From NCBI RefSeq assembly GCF_047263945.1, contig NZ_JBLAVB010000004.1:62001-126000 (forward strand): a stretch of DNA of 64,000 bases, given 5' to 3'. The notes under the pieces were generated by a model. The model was given only the letters and a program-made list of their open reading frames with translations. It was not told the origin of the DNA and searched no databases. How positions within the stretch are numbered: position 1 is the first letter of the stretch; each line of letters starts with the position of its first letter. Both the position numbers and the translations under genes were made by a program. The stretch is from Rhodospirillum sp047263945 (lineage in GTDB: Bacteria; Pseudomonadota; Alphaproteobacteria; Rhodospirillales; Rhodospirillaceae). This document shows, one piece after another, positions 1 through 7,830 of this stretch.

Positions 1-99
1 TCCTCCAATAGGGTGTGGATGGACCAGGGAGAATGGGGACTGTCATCCAGCACCGGAACAATCAGGGAGACGGGCGGGGGACCTGAGCCGGTCATGGGC

Positions 100-1503
100 T
101 TACAGACGCACAATCTTGCCGGGGTTCATGATGTCGTCGGGGTCGAGCGCCCGCTTGATCCGCCGCATCAGGTCCAGGGCCTCACCGTGTTCCTCCTCCA
201 GATAGGCGATCTTGCCGGTTCCGACCCCATGCTCGCCGGTACAGGTGCCATCCATGGCCAAGGCCCGGGCCACCACCCTCTCGTTGATGGCTCGGGCTTC
301 CTCCAGGCTCGCCGGGTCGTTCGGATCAATGAGCACCAGGACGTGAAAATTCCCGTCCCCCACATGGCCGACGATGGTGGTAAACGAGGGAGAGGATTTC
401 AGATCCTCCTCAGTCTCGGTGATGCATTCGGCCAGACGGGAAATGGGCACACAGACATCGGAGCTGACCCCCTTGTGTCCCGGTCGCATAGCGAGGGCGG
501 CGTAGTAGGCCGTGTGCCGGGCGTTCCACAGGCGATCCCGGTCCTCCTGGGTTTCCGCCCATTGGAAATCAGAGCCTCCGAACTCACCGGCAATGTCCTG
601 AACCATGTCCACCTGTTCGGCCACATGACCCGGCGTCCCGTGGAACTCAAAGAACAGGGTCGGCGCCACCTTGTTGTTGAGCTTGCTGTAGCGGTTGACC
701 GCATCGATCTGGGCGGCGTTGAGCAGCTCCACCCGGGCAATGGGAATGCCCGTCTGGATGATCATGATCACCGTATCCACCGCCGCGCGCACATCCGGGA
801 AGGGGCAGACCGCCGACGCGATCTTCTCCGGAATACCGTGGAGGCGCAGGGTCACTTCCACCACCACGCCCAAGGTCCCCTCGGATCCCACGAACAGCCG
901 CGTCAGGTCATACCCGGCGGAAGATTTCCGCGCCCGCCGTCCGGTCCGCACCACCCGGCCTTCGGGGGTAACAACGGTCAGGGAAAGGACATTTTCCCGC
1001 ATGGTGCCATAACGGACCGCATTGGTGCCCGAGGCCCGGGTGGCGGCCATGCCACCGATGGAGGCATCCGCCCCCGGATCGATGGGAAAGAACAGTCCGG
1101 TGTCGCGCAGATATTCATTCAACTGCTTGCGGGTGACCCCGGGTTGAACGCTGACATCCATGTCGTCGGTCCGGACCTCCAGCACCTTGTTCATACCCGA
1201 AACGTCAATACAGACTCCCCCCCGCACGGCCGTCACATGGCCTTCCAGCGAGGTTCCCGTGCCAAAGGGGATGACAGGCACCTTATGGGCGGCGCAGGCT
1301 TTGACCAGAGCGACCACCTCTTCGGTGGATTGGACGAAGGCCACCGCGTCGGGGGGCATGGGCTCGTGGTAGCTCTCATCCCGTCCATGCTGTTCGCGAA
1401 CCGCAGCCGCAGTCGACAGGCGGTCCCCCAGCAGGGCACGCAGCTCGGCCATCAGAGAGTCCGGCAGGGCACATTCGACGAGGGGAGTGGGTGCGGTGGA
1501 CAT
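100..1503 (-). CDS. D-lactate dehydrogenase (cytochrome-type), FAD-linked oxidase
   Basis: A 467-residue flavoprotein of the FAD_binding_4 plus FAD-oxidase_C family that oxidises D-lactate or a related 2-hydroxy acid and passes electrons to a cytochrome or quinone carrier. The N-terminal half has the FAD-binding run PFGTGTSLEGH and the DPGADASIGGMAATRASGTN segment. The C-terminus carries GEHGVGTGK and ends NPGKIV, both typical of this family. The text resembles mitochondrial-type D-lactate dehydrogenase (LDHD) more than GlcD, but a glycolate or 2-hydroxyglutarate substrate cannot be excluded. An in-frame ATG lies 8 codons upstream; the start chosen here (MSTAP) is preceded by AAGGA at good spacing. 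No signal peptide is seen. It appears to be a single gene. Confidence 0.85.
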   Translation of the reverse strand: MSTAPTPLVECALPDSLMAELRALLGDRLSTAAAVREQHGRDESYHEPMPPDAVAFVQSTEEVVALVKACAAHKVPVIPFGTGTSLEGHVTAVRGGVCIDVSGMNKVLEVRTDDMDVSVQPGVTRKQLNEYLRDTGLFFPIDPGADASIGGMAATRASGTNAVRYGTMRENVLSLTVVTPEGRVVRTGRRARKSSAGYDLTRLFVGSEGTLGVVVEVTLRLHGIPEKIASAVCPFPDVRAAVDTVIMIIQTGIPIARVELLNAAQIDAVNRYSKLNNKVAPTLFFEFHGTPGHVAEQVDMVQDIAGEFGGSDFQWAETQEDRDRLWNARHTAYYAALAMRPGHKGVSSDVCVPISRLAECITETEEDLKSSPSFTTIVGHVGDGNFHVLVLIDPNDPASLEEARAINERVVARALAMDGTCTGEHGVGTGKIAYLEEEHGEALDLMRRIKRALDPDDIMNPGKIVRL

Positions 1504-1640
1504 GGGTATTTCCTTGACGGTTTTCATATTTCATAAGGTGCAGAGCCCCGGTAGCCCAACAAGGCCGGTCGGTCGCCAGAGCTATCTCAATATCAAGTAG
1601 GAGCCACCGCACGGGCCGAGAGGACGGTGCCTCCTATCCC

Positions 1641-2147
1641 CTATTCCAAGGGAGCAACCAAATCGACGACTTGGGGCTCGTGGCCACAACTCTCAATAAA
1701 CCTGAGCAGATCCCCATTGGAGATGGTGACCGTCGCCGTATTCTCCAGGGGATGATAGTTGAGAATCGGCTGCTCCATCATCCAGGCATCCAGCACCACC
1801 TTGACCCGAAGCTCCCGGTCATTGATCAGCGCAAAGGGCGTCACCGAACCCGGCGTGACCCCCAAGACCTCCTCCAGCAGCTCGGCCTTGCCAAAGGACA
1901 GGCGCTTTGACCCGATGCGTTTGTGGAGGCTTTTCATCTCCACATCCCGATCATGGGGACAGACCACCAGCCAAAGCTGGCCCTTGGCATCTTTCATGAA
2001 CAGGTTCTTGCTATGGACCCCAGGGATATGATCGCAGACGGCCTGGGCCTCTTCGACGGTGAAGACCGCAGGGTGCTCCTCCGTGACCACCGAAATTCCC
2101 AGGTCATCCAATCGAGAAAACAAGTCAGCGCGGCTTGCCTTGGGCAT
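1641..2147 (-). CDS. YbaK/ProX-type prolyl-tRNA editing deacylase
   Basis: A 168-residue protein of the YbaK/aminoacyl-tRNA deacylase superfamily. The closest resemblance is to the free-standing ProX/PrdX proteins that hydrolyse Ala-tRNA(Pro). The conserved lysine is seen in HSKNLFMKD, and the LSFGKAELLEEVLGVTPGSVTPFAL run is characteristic of the ProX branch. The length matches the family. It acts in the cytoplasm as a trans-editing factor for prolyl-tRNA synthetase errors. It lies downstream of the chemoreceptor on the same strand with a 65-nt gap, so co-transcription is possible. Substrate specificity is inferred from family resemblance only. Confidence 0.85.
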   Translation of the reverse strand: MPKASRADLFSRLDDLGISVVTEEHPAVFTVEEAQAVCDHIPGVHSKNLFMKDAKGQLWLVVCPHDRDVEMKSLHKRIGSKRLSFGKAELLEEVLGVTPGSVTPFALINDRELRVKVVLDAWMMEQPILNYHPLENTATVTISNGDLLRFIESCGHEPQVVDLVAPLE

Positions 2148-2212
2148 GGCGATCCTCCGGGTGGGTCAAGGACAAACAAGGTCCCCATGCATAACCGGCC
2201 CGGGACGGAAGC

Positions 2213-4225
2213 TCAAGCCGCCTTCACCCCATCAAGGAACCCGCGCACAGTCTCCGACAGAGAACGGGATTGCGCGCCCAAATCCCCGGCAGAGGCCAGC
2301 ACCTGGGCGGCTGCGGCGCCGGTTTCGGTTGCCGCCTGGGCGACCCCCTCGATGGTGTCGCCCACTTGCATGGTGCCCCGACTGGCCTCCTGCACATTAC
2401 GCGAGATCTCCTGAGTCGCTGCGTTCTGCTCTTCCACTGCTGCGGCAATGGCGTCGGCCACCTCGCTGACTTCCTCGATCACCGCCAGGATCTCGCCAAT
2501 CGCCTCGACCGAGGAGCGGGTGCGGGTCTGCACATCGAAGATCTGCTTGGCAATGTCATCCGTCGCCCGAGCGGTCTGGTTGGCAAGGCTTTTCACCTCA
2601 TTGGCCACCACCGCGAAGCCCTTGCCCGCATCCCCGGCCCGGGCGGCCTCAATGGTTGCGTTAAGCGCCAACAGGTTGGTCTGGCTGGCAATGTCGGTAA
2701 TCAAGCCCACCACCTGACCAATGCGATCTGCGGCGTCGGCCAGCCCCTGAACCTCCGTTGAGGTGCTCCTGGCCTGCTCAGTCGCGCGTGCGGCGATCTC
2801 GCTGGAATGATGGGCTTGGCGTCCGATTTCCGAAATGGAGGAGGAGAGTTCCTCCGTCGCTGCGGCCACCCCTTCCACGCTGGAGCTGGCATCCCCCGAA
2901 GCCGCCGCAACCGTGGCTGCGCGCCCATTGGTTTCTTCGGAAATGCTGGTCATCCGCTCTGCCGTGTCCTGGAGCTGGCTCGTTGCCGTCGCCAATTGAT
3001 CGAGAACACCTCGCACCGATCCCTCGAACTGGCCGGTCAGTTCCTCCATCCGCCGGGACCGGGCCTCCCGCGCGGCGCGGCGCCTTTCCTGCTCCTGGGA
3101 TAAATCTTCAGCGCGGCGCATATTGTCGCGGAAGACCACCATTGCCTGGGCCATCTCGCCGACCTCGTCGCCGTGGTCCGTGGCGGGAATATCCACGCCC
3201 AAGTCCCTGTCTGCCAAACGCTTCATAGCCAGGGTCATGGCCCGCACCGGCCCGGCAATCCCCTTGCCGATCATCAGGGCCGCAAGGACACCGAAGGACA
3301 CCGCGCCGATCAGGATCACCACCGCCACCAGGGTTGATTGCTGCACCGCACCAAGCACACCATCACCCAGATGCCCCTGGTTGGTCACGGCCTCGGCCAT
3401 CAAGGCTTCCGTCTCCGAAACCAACTGCGTGCTCGTTTCGGCCATCACGCCCTGCCGCAGGGTCTGCTGGGCATAGATGGCCTCCGCCTCCTCGGTGAAG
3501 GTCATTCGGTACCGATCCAGATCGGACAGGGCGGTCTCCGCCGTGCTCTTCACGTCCCCCTTGAGTTGGGAGATGAGGAACGTCATATTGCGTGTAAACG
3601 CGTCCATTTTATCAAGCGCCGTAGCTTCGCTCTCCTTGTCCGGCTTCATCTGGAACTGCTTCACCGCCAGCCGAGCGGACATCAGGTCTTCCAAGGCGGT
3701 TCCGGCCGTATAGGCCAAGGTCGCATCCCCCGTGGCCTCGGCCCCCTTCATGACCTCGCGTAGGGAGTCGGACATCCCATCGCCAATCGTACCGAGGAAG
3801 ACTTCCAGTCCCTCGCGCATTTGCTGCTTTTCAACAATACCTGCGAAGCCTTTGTAGTAGGCCTCCACTCCGGACATCAATCCATCCAGCCTCTTGGTCA
3901 GGACCGTGTTGTCTGCGGCCTCCGCCTCACGCTTCATGCTACCGATTAATTGAACCAGGGTTCCATAGTGACCATTGGCCCGTTCCGATGCCCCCTTGTC
4001 TCCAGTCAAAGCATAGGTCAACGCTTCCCGCTCACCCAGCAGCACTTCCGTTTGAATTTCACCGGCGCTCTTGGTTTGGTTGGACAGTCCGACCAACGTG
4101 GCCACGTCGGCCCCAATGACGTGAAAGGCAATGACCGAAGGGATCCCAAGCACCAGGATCAGCCCCATCATCACTGCGAAGCCGCCACCGATCTTCTGCG
4201 CAATGCGGACATTCTTCAAGCCCAT
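2213..4225 (-). CDS. Methyl-accepting chemotaxis protein with large periplasmic helical sensor
   Basis: A 670-residue transmembrane chemoreceptor. TM1 spans about residues 14-36. It is followed by a ~260-residue, mostly helical periplasmic region whose size is compatible with a helical bimodular (HBM) sensor. TM2 (AVVILIGAVSFGVLAALMI) leads into HAMP, and the C-terminal half is a coiled-coil signalling domain. The tip contains the conserved GKGFAVVANEVKSLANQTA run that contacts CheA/CheW. Start: an in-frame ATG lies 23 codons further upstream, but MGLKN is preceded by AAGGAGAGG at ideal spacing and begins with a normal short cytoplasmic tail. No CWxxF-type methylesterase pentapeptide is seen at the C-terminus, which ends GVKAA. 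The ligand cannot be inferred. Confidence 0.9.
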   Translation of the reverse strand: MGLKNVRIAQKIGGGFAVMMGLILVLGIPSVIAFHVIGADVATLVGLSNQTKSAGEIQTEVLLGEREALTYALTGDKGASERANGHYGTLVQLIGSMKREAEAADNTVLTKRLDGLMSGVEAYYKGFAGIVEKQQMREGLEVFLGTIGDGMSDSLREVMKGAEATGDATLAYTAGTALEDLMSARLAVKQFQMKPDKESEATALDKMDAFTRNMTFLISQLKGDVKSTAETALSDLDRYRMTFTEEAEAIYAQQTLRQGVMAETSTQLVSETEALMAEAVTNQGHLGDGVLGAVQQSTLVAVVILIGAVSFGVLAALMIGKGIAGPVRAMTLAMKRLADRDLGVDIPATDHGDEVGEMAQAMVVFRDNMRRAEDLSQEQERRRAAREARSRRMEELTGQFEGSVRGVLDQLATATSQLQDTAERMTSISEETNGRAATVAAASGDASSSVEGVAAATEELSSSISEIGRQAHHSSEIAARATEQARSTSTEVQGLADAADRIGQVVGLITDIASQTNLLALNATIEAARAGDAGKGFAVVANEVKSLANQTARATDDIAKQIFDVQTRTRSSVEAIGEILAVIEEVSEVADAIAAAVEEQNAATQEISRNVQEASRGTMQVGDTIEGVAQAATETGAAAAQVLASAGDLGAQSRSLSETVRGFLDGVKAA

Positions 4226-4474
4226 CTCTTTACCTCTCCTTTTGCGCCCGTCCCTCAGGGTCCAAGAGCATGCGCCGCTTTCCGCAGTCGTCAATTCTGA
4301 ACTTATCAGGTGAGGAACACGGCAGGAAAGTCAACGCCACAGCGTAGGCCTAAGGGAGTGACATGAAACCTACGGCCTATCCCACAGCCAACTCGATGAG
4401 ACCCATTCCTAAAAAAGGACTGTCTACCAAGGCCATAGCCCCTTCCTCCCTGGCTCCCACCTCCCTCGAACACC

Positions 4475-4501
4475 CACGCTCACAGTGTCACTGTTGGCGT
4501 G
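4475..4501. promoter_or_regulatory. 27-bp perfect nested dyad, operator-like
   Basis: The sequence CACGC-N2-ACAGTG-T-CACTGT-N2-GCGTG is symmetric around base 4488 in both its inner 13 bp and its outer 5-bp arms. It sits in the divergent gap between the chemoreceptor (start 4225) and the YrhK-like gene (start about 4577), about 76 bp before the latter. The geometry suits a dimeric DNA-binding regulator. No cognate regulator can be named. Confidence 0.4.
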
Positions 4502-4576
4502 ATCACGGAAAGGTGACCGCAGACGGATCGGAGCAGAAACAAAGATGCCCTTGCACTCCGCCTCGGAACCTGGAGG

Positions 4577-5359
4577 ATGGAGGGATCTCGCCCCTGGAAT
4601 CGGACCCTTCGCGCCATGCCGCATATGTTCCTCAACCGACCCCGTGTCTATGCCCCTGGGGATCACCCCCTGAATTCTGAAAAACACGCAACTTGGGAGA
4701 CCATCAATGCGGTCTGCTACTTGATTGGGGGGGTGATCTTTATGCTGGGGTCGATTGGATTCTTTCCGGCCCTGTCCCCTTATCAGGACCTGGGGGCTTG
4801 GCTGTTCGTGCTGGGAAGCCTGCTCTACCTGCTGGTTTCGGGCCATGACCTGATGGAGGTCATCCGCAACAATCAGGTCTGGCAGAACCGGATGGAGGGC
4901 TTCGCCCTGGAGCTTTTCGCTGCCCTGCTCTATGGGACGGGAAGCCTCCTCTTCATCCTGGGGAGCCTGTTTTTCCTCAGTTGGGTCGACATGGCTCAGG
5001 CCGGGGCTTGGTGCTTCATTGTCGGAAGCCTGCTCTTCGTCGTCGGTGCGGGGATCAACGTGTTGCGCATCCTCGACGCCCGCTCACCCCAACGGCTGCA
5101 GCTGATGAACCTGACGGCCATCACCTTCATCGTGGGGTCGGTCCTCTTCGCCGTGGCCAGCGTCCCCTACCTCTGGACCCTGACCAATGGCCGGGACAAG
5201 TGGACCCTGTTCACCTATCTCGTCTGGCTGTACGAGGCCGGAAGCATTCTCTTTCTGGTCGGCGGCATCTTCAACGCATGGCGGGCGGCGTTGGTGATGC
5301 GCGATCAGGTGGGGAAAGGCGACACCGAACCGAATCCCGCACCAAACACAGCTGCTTAG
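4577..5359 (+). CDS. YrhK-domain multi-pass membrane protein
   Basis: A 260-residue integral membrane protein with about seven hydrophobic segments arranged as repeated hairpins. Each carries a G-S-(L/I)-L-F-type motif (GSLLYLL, GSLLFILGSL, GSLLFVVGA, GSVLFAVAS, GSILFLVGG). This pattern is that of YrhK-like proteins, whose biochemical role is unknown. The start is uncertain: the first ATG has an adjacent GGAGG with almost no spacer, and in-frame ATGs at 4616 and 4625 are also possible. It stands alone, divergent from the chemoreceptor and convergent with the ammonium-sensor gene. The C-terminus is a short charged tail. Confidence 0.7.
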   Translation: MEGSRPWNRTLRAMPHMFLNRPRVYAPGDHPLNSEKHATWETINAVCYLIGGVIFMLGSIGFFPALSPYQDLGAWLFVLGSLLYLLVSGHDLMEVIRNNQVWQNRMEGFALELFAALLYGTGSLLFILGSLFFLSWVDMAQAGAWCFIVGSLLFVVGAGINVLRILDARSPQRLQLMNLTAITFIVGSVLFAVASVPYLWTLTNGRDKWTLFTYLVWLYEAGSILFLVGGIFNAWRAALVMRDQVGKGDTEPNPAPNTAA

Positions 5360-5407
5360 AGTGAAACTGGAGATGTTTTCCACAGTACACGACAGTGTTT
5401 CGTCTTT

Positions 5408-5520
5408 TTTGGGCGATAGCTCAAACCCATTTGGGGGCGATGCCCCCAAACCCCATTTTTCTTTTAAAAATAACAGCCTGGGGTCTGGGGCCTTTCGGCC
5501 CCGGCGGGGGGGGACGGGCT
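5408..5520 (+). repeat. Palindromic intergenic element, family C, copy 1
   Basis: A compound of hairpins: TTTGGGC..GCTCAAA, then TTTGGGGGC-gat-GCCCCCAAA followed by CCCC, an A/T-rich spacer, then GGGGCC-tttc-GGCCCC and a G8 run. The same order appears in reverse orientation at 21303-21424, and the two-hairpin part recurs at 20105, 59075 and 60604. It lies between two convergent genes, so it may also act as a transcription stop. Confidence 0.7.
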
Positions 5521-5524
5521 ATAA

Positions 5525-5582
5525 AAGACACTGTCATGTACCGTGGCCGCACAGTCGCCCAGCTTGATCTCGGAGCACTCTA
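5525..5582 (-). repeat. Palindromic element, family B (half), abutting the Amt-GGDEF stop codon
   Basis: Read on the minus strand this segment begins TAGAGTGCTCCGAGATCAAG and ends ACAGTGTC, closely following the first palindrome of the family B element at 39251-39308. The TAG at its edge is the stop codon of the ammonium-transporter/GGDEF gene. A possible second half (GTTTCACTCTA) lies near 5360-5400, separated by the family C element, as if C had inserted into B. Confidence 0.55.
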
Positions 5583-7496
5583 GCCCCCTTCCAACTCGAA
5601 TGCATTCGCTTGGCGCCAGGTTCCTTTGCCTGCCAGCTTGGCCTCATACATGGCCTGATCGGCGGCCCGCAAAACCGCCTCGGACTCACCGGACCACCCC
5701 AGGCCACCGAACAAGGCAATGCCGATGGAGACGCCGACCTTCCCCGTTGCATCCTTCAGCGGAATGGGCTCCACGAGGCAATCCAACAGCTTTTCCGCCA
5801 CGGCCCCCGCATTCAGCGCAGCCTCCTCTCCGCCTTCAATCAGAATGGCGAACTCGTCGCCCCCCAGGCGGGCAAGCATATCCTCATCCCGGAGACAGGC
5901 CTTCATGCGGTGGGCGGCCTCCACCAGCACCATGTCCCCGGCCTCATGGCCCAAGCTATCATTGATCTGCTTGAACCCATCCAGGTCCAGATACAACAAC
6001 GCACTCACCGCCGCCCCCCGGCGAGCCCGCTGAACGATGCGGCCCAAGTGCTCCATGAAGCGGCGGCGGTTGGCCAGTCCGGTCAATGCGTCGTGGTTGG
6101 CGATCTGGTTCAGGCGTTCCAAAGCGACGTGGCGGCGCTCGGTCTCCGTGTTGAACTTGTCGAGCACCGCGTTATAGAAGACGGCGATATGGGCCGCATC
6201 GGTCTCCGCATCGACCGTGACGGCCCGGGAAAAATCCCCCTGCCGAGCCTGACTGTCCATTTGGGTAATCAGGTCCAGCAAGGCCGTCGTCGCGCCATGT
6301 TCGGCCACGTTCAAACCAATGCGTTCGGCCTCGGCAGAGACCCGCAGGGGCAAAACCCGATTGATGCCCCAAAGCAACGCGTAGCCAACGCCGAAGGAAA
6401 ACAAGCCCGAAACGGCAACGCCCAGGACCTGAATGGACAATTGGTGCCAACGGGTCACATCGGGACCGAAGGCGTCCAGCGGAGCAAACAGGGCCACAGC
6501 GACGGTCCCCCAGGCTCCGGCCACCAGATGGGCAGGGACCGCACCGATGACATCATCGATTTCCCGCTGCTCCAACCAATGCATGGACAGCACGCAGAGG
6601 ATTCCAGCGACGAACCCCACGGCCATGGCATCCAGGCCGGAAATCACATCGCAGCCGGCACAGGACGCCACCAGTCCGGCGATGACGCCATTGACGATGC
6701 GGTCGACCTGGGGCCGTTTCCAGACCAACCAGGACAGCATCAAACCAGCCAATCCGCCGGTCGCCCCTGCCACAGCCGTATTGGCAATAATCTCGGGCAC
6801 CCGGGTATCGATCGCGTAGGTGGAGCCTCCGTTAAAACCAAAGAAACCGAACCACAGCAGGAACACCCCCAGCGTGGACATGGGAAGGTTATGGCCTTCG
6901 ATAGGGCGGCCCAGGGGCCCGAAGCGACCAATGCGCGGACCGATGATCAAAATCGCGGCCAGGGCCAGCCAACCACCGACGGAATGGACCACGGTGGATC
7001 CGGCAAAATCATGGAAGCCCAATTGGCCCAGCCAGCCCCATGCCTCGCCCTTGTCCCCTCCGGCCCAGATCCAATGACCGACGATGGGGTAGACAAGCCC
7101 GGCGATGATCACCGTGGTGATCATATAGCCGACGAAGCTCATGCGCTCGGCCACGGCGCCTGAAATGATGGTTGCCGCCGTCCCGGCGAACATGACCTGG
7201 AAGATGAAGAAACTGATATGAACCGCCTCACCGGAGTCCGACAGCGGAAAATAGGGCTTTCCCACCCAACCGTCCAACGGCCCCCAGCTTGGTCCGAACA
7301 TCAAGCCAAAGCCAATGACCGTGAACAAAGCGCAAGTGAGGCAAAAGTCGACGAGATTCTTGATCGCAACGTTGATGGAGTTCTTCTCGCGGACCATGCC
7401 ACTTTCCAGACAAGCGAAACCCGCCTGCATGAGGGCGACCAGAAACCCGCACATGAGCACCCAAAGAACGTCCGCATCAAGTGCTTGAGATTCCAT
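5580..7496 (-). CDS. Ammonium transporter-diguanylate cyclase fusion (Amt-GGDEF)
   Basis: A 638-residue protein joining a full ammonium channel to a GGDEF domain. Residues ~8-400 form an Amt/Rh channel of about 11 TM helices. They include the signature DFAGSTVVHSVGG with the first pore histidine and GAVPAHLVAGAWGT with the second. The channel ends in the typical SAEAERIGLNVAEHGA tail. A linker of ~60 residues leads to a GGDEF domain (residues ~470-630) with intact GGDEF and an RDED inhibition site five residues before it. The architecture implies an ammonium receptor that controls c-di-GMP synthesis at the membrane. Amt-kinase and Amt-GGDEF fusions are known as sensors, but transport activity here is not certain. 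No glnK lies beside it. A 22-bp inverted repeat is centred about 37 bp upstream of the start. Confidence 0.92.
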   Translation of the reverse strand: MESQALDADVLWVLMCGFLVALMQAGFACLESGMVREKNSINVAIKNLVDFCLTCALFTVIGFGLMFGPSWGPLDGWVGKPYFPLSDSGEAVHISFFIFQVMFAGTAATIISGAVAERMSFVGYMITTVIIAGLVYPIVGHWIWAGGDKGEAWGWLGQLGFHDFAGSTVVHSVGGWLALAAILIIGPRIGRFGPLGRPIEGHNLPMSTLGVFLLWFGFFGFNGGSTYAIDTRVPEIIANTAVAGATGGLAGLMLSWLVWKRPQVDRIVNGVIAGLVASCAGCDVISGLDAMAVGFVAGILCVLSMHWLEQREIDDVIGAVPAHLVAGAWGTVAVALFAPLDAFGPDVTRWHQLSIQVLGVAVSGLFSFGVGYALLWGINRVLPLRVSAEAERIGLNVAEHGATTALLDLITQMDSQARQGDFSRAVTVDAETDAAHIAVFYNAVLDKFNTETERRHVALERLNQIANHDALTGLANRRRFMEHLGRIVQRARRGAAVSALLYLDLDGFKQINDSLGHEAGDMVLVEAAHRMKACLRDEDMLARLGGDEFAILIEGGEEAALNAGAVAEKLLDCLVEPIPLKDATGKVGVSIGIALFGGLGWSGESEAVLRAADQAMYEAKLAGKGTWRQANAFELEGG

Positions 7497-7522
7497 TTCT
7501 TAATACCCCAAAATATCGCTGC

Positions 7523-7544
7523 GTGTATTTTAAGGTGAATACAC
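7523..7544. promoter_or_regulatory. Inverted repeat upstream of Amt-GGDEF
   Basis: GTGTATT-N8-AATACAC is a perfect 7-bp dyad ending 27 bp before the ATG of the Amt-GGDEF gene. It could be an operator or a 5'-UTR hairpin. It does not match the NtrC consensus I know, and no sigma-54 GG/GC pair was recognised next to it. Confidence 0.35.
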
Positions 7545-7697
7545 GGTATTTCACGAACTATACATGGATTGAAGAATTGCACGAATCCAGAAAAGGGATC
7601 AATGCATAGATGACGCACCTGCTAAATATGGCAAATTCTTACAAAATACCCTCCTTTGGGCTCATTTTGGTATTTCTTCCCTACACTCCATAGACAA

Positions 7698-7726
7698 TTG
7701 GACAGAGAAGAGGGCTCTGCTATCCT
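7698..7726 (+). promoter_or_regulatory. Putative sigma-70-like promoter of the hybrid kinase gene
   Basis: TTGGAC, a 17-nt spacer, then TATCCT. This places transcription start near 7733. The TTG codon at 7735 would then lack a leader, which supports GTG 7831 as the translation start. The call rests on consensus match only. Confidence 0.4.
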
Positions 7727-7830
7727 TATGGAGCTTGCAGGTTAAAAAGAGGACTCCGTCAACAGGGGCACCGAAACACGGGCGAAGGATCATTCAGACA
7801 TGGGCGTCCGAGGTTTGGAGTGTATCTCTG

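Noticed and set aside
13..1536. Long open frame on the plus strand opposite the D-lactate dehydrogenase gene
   Set aside because: It is the antisense of a clearly recognisable flavoprotein gene; the translation is low-complexity Gly/His/Arg-rich and matches no family. High GC content gives many such shadow frames.
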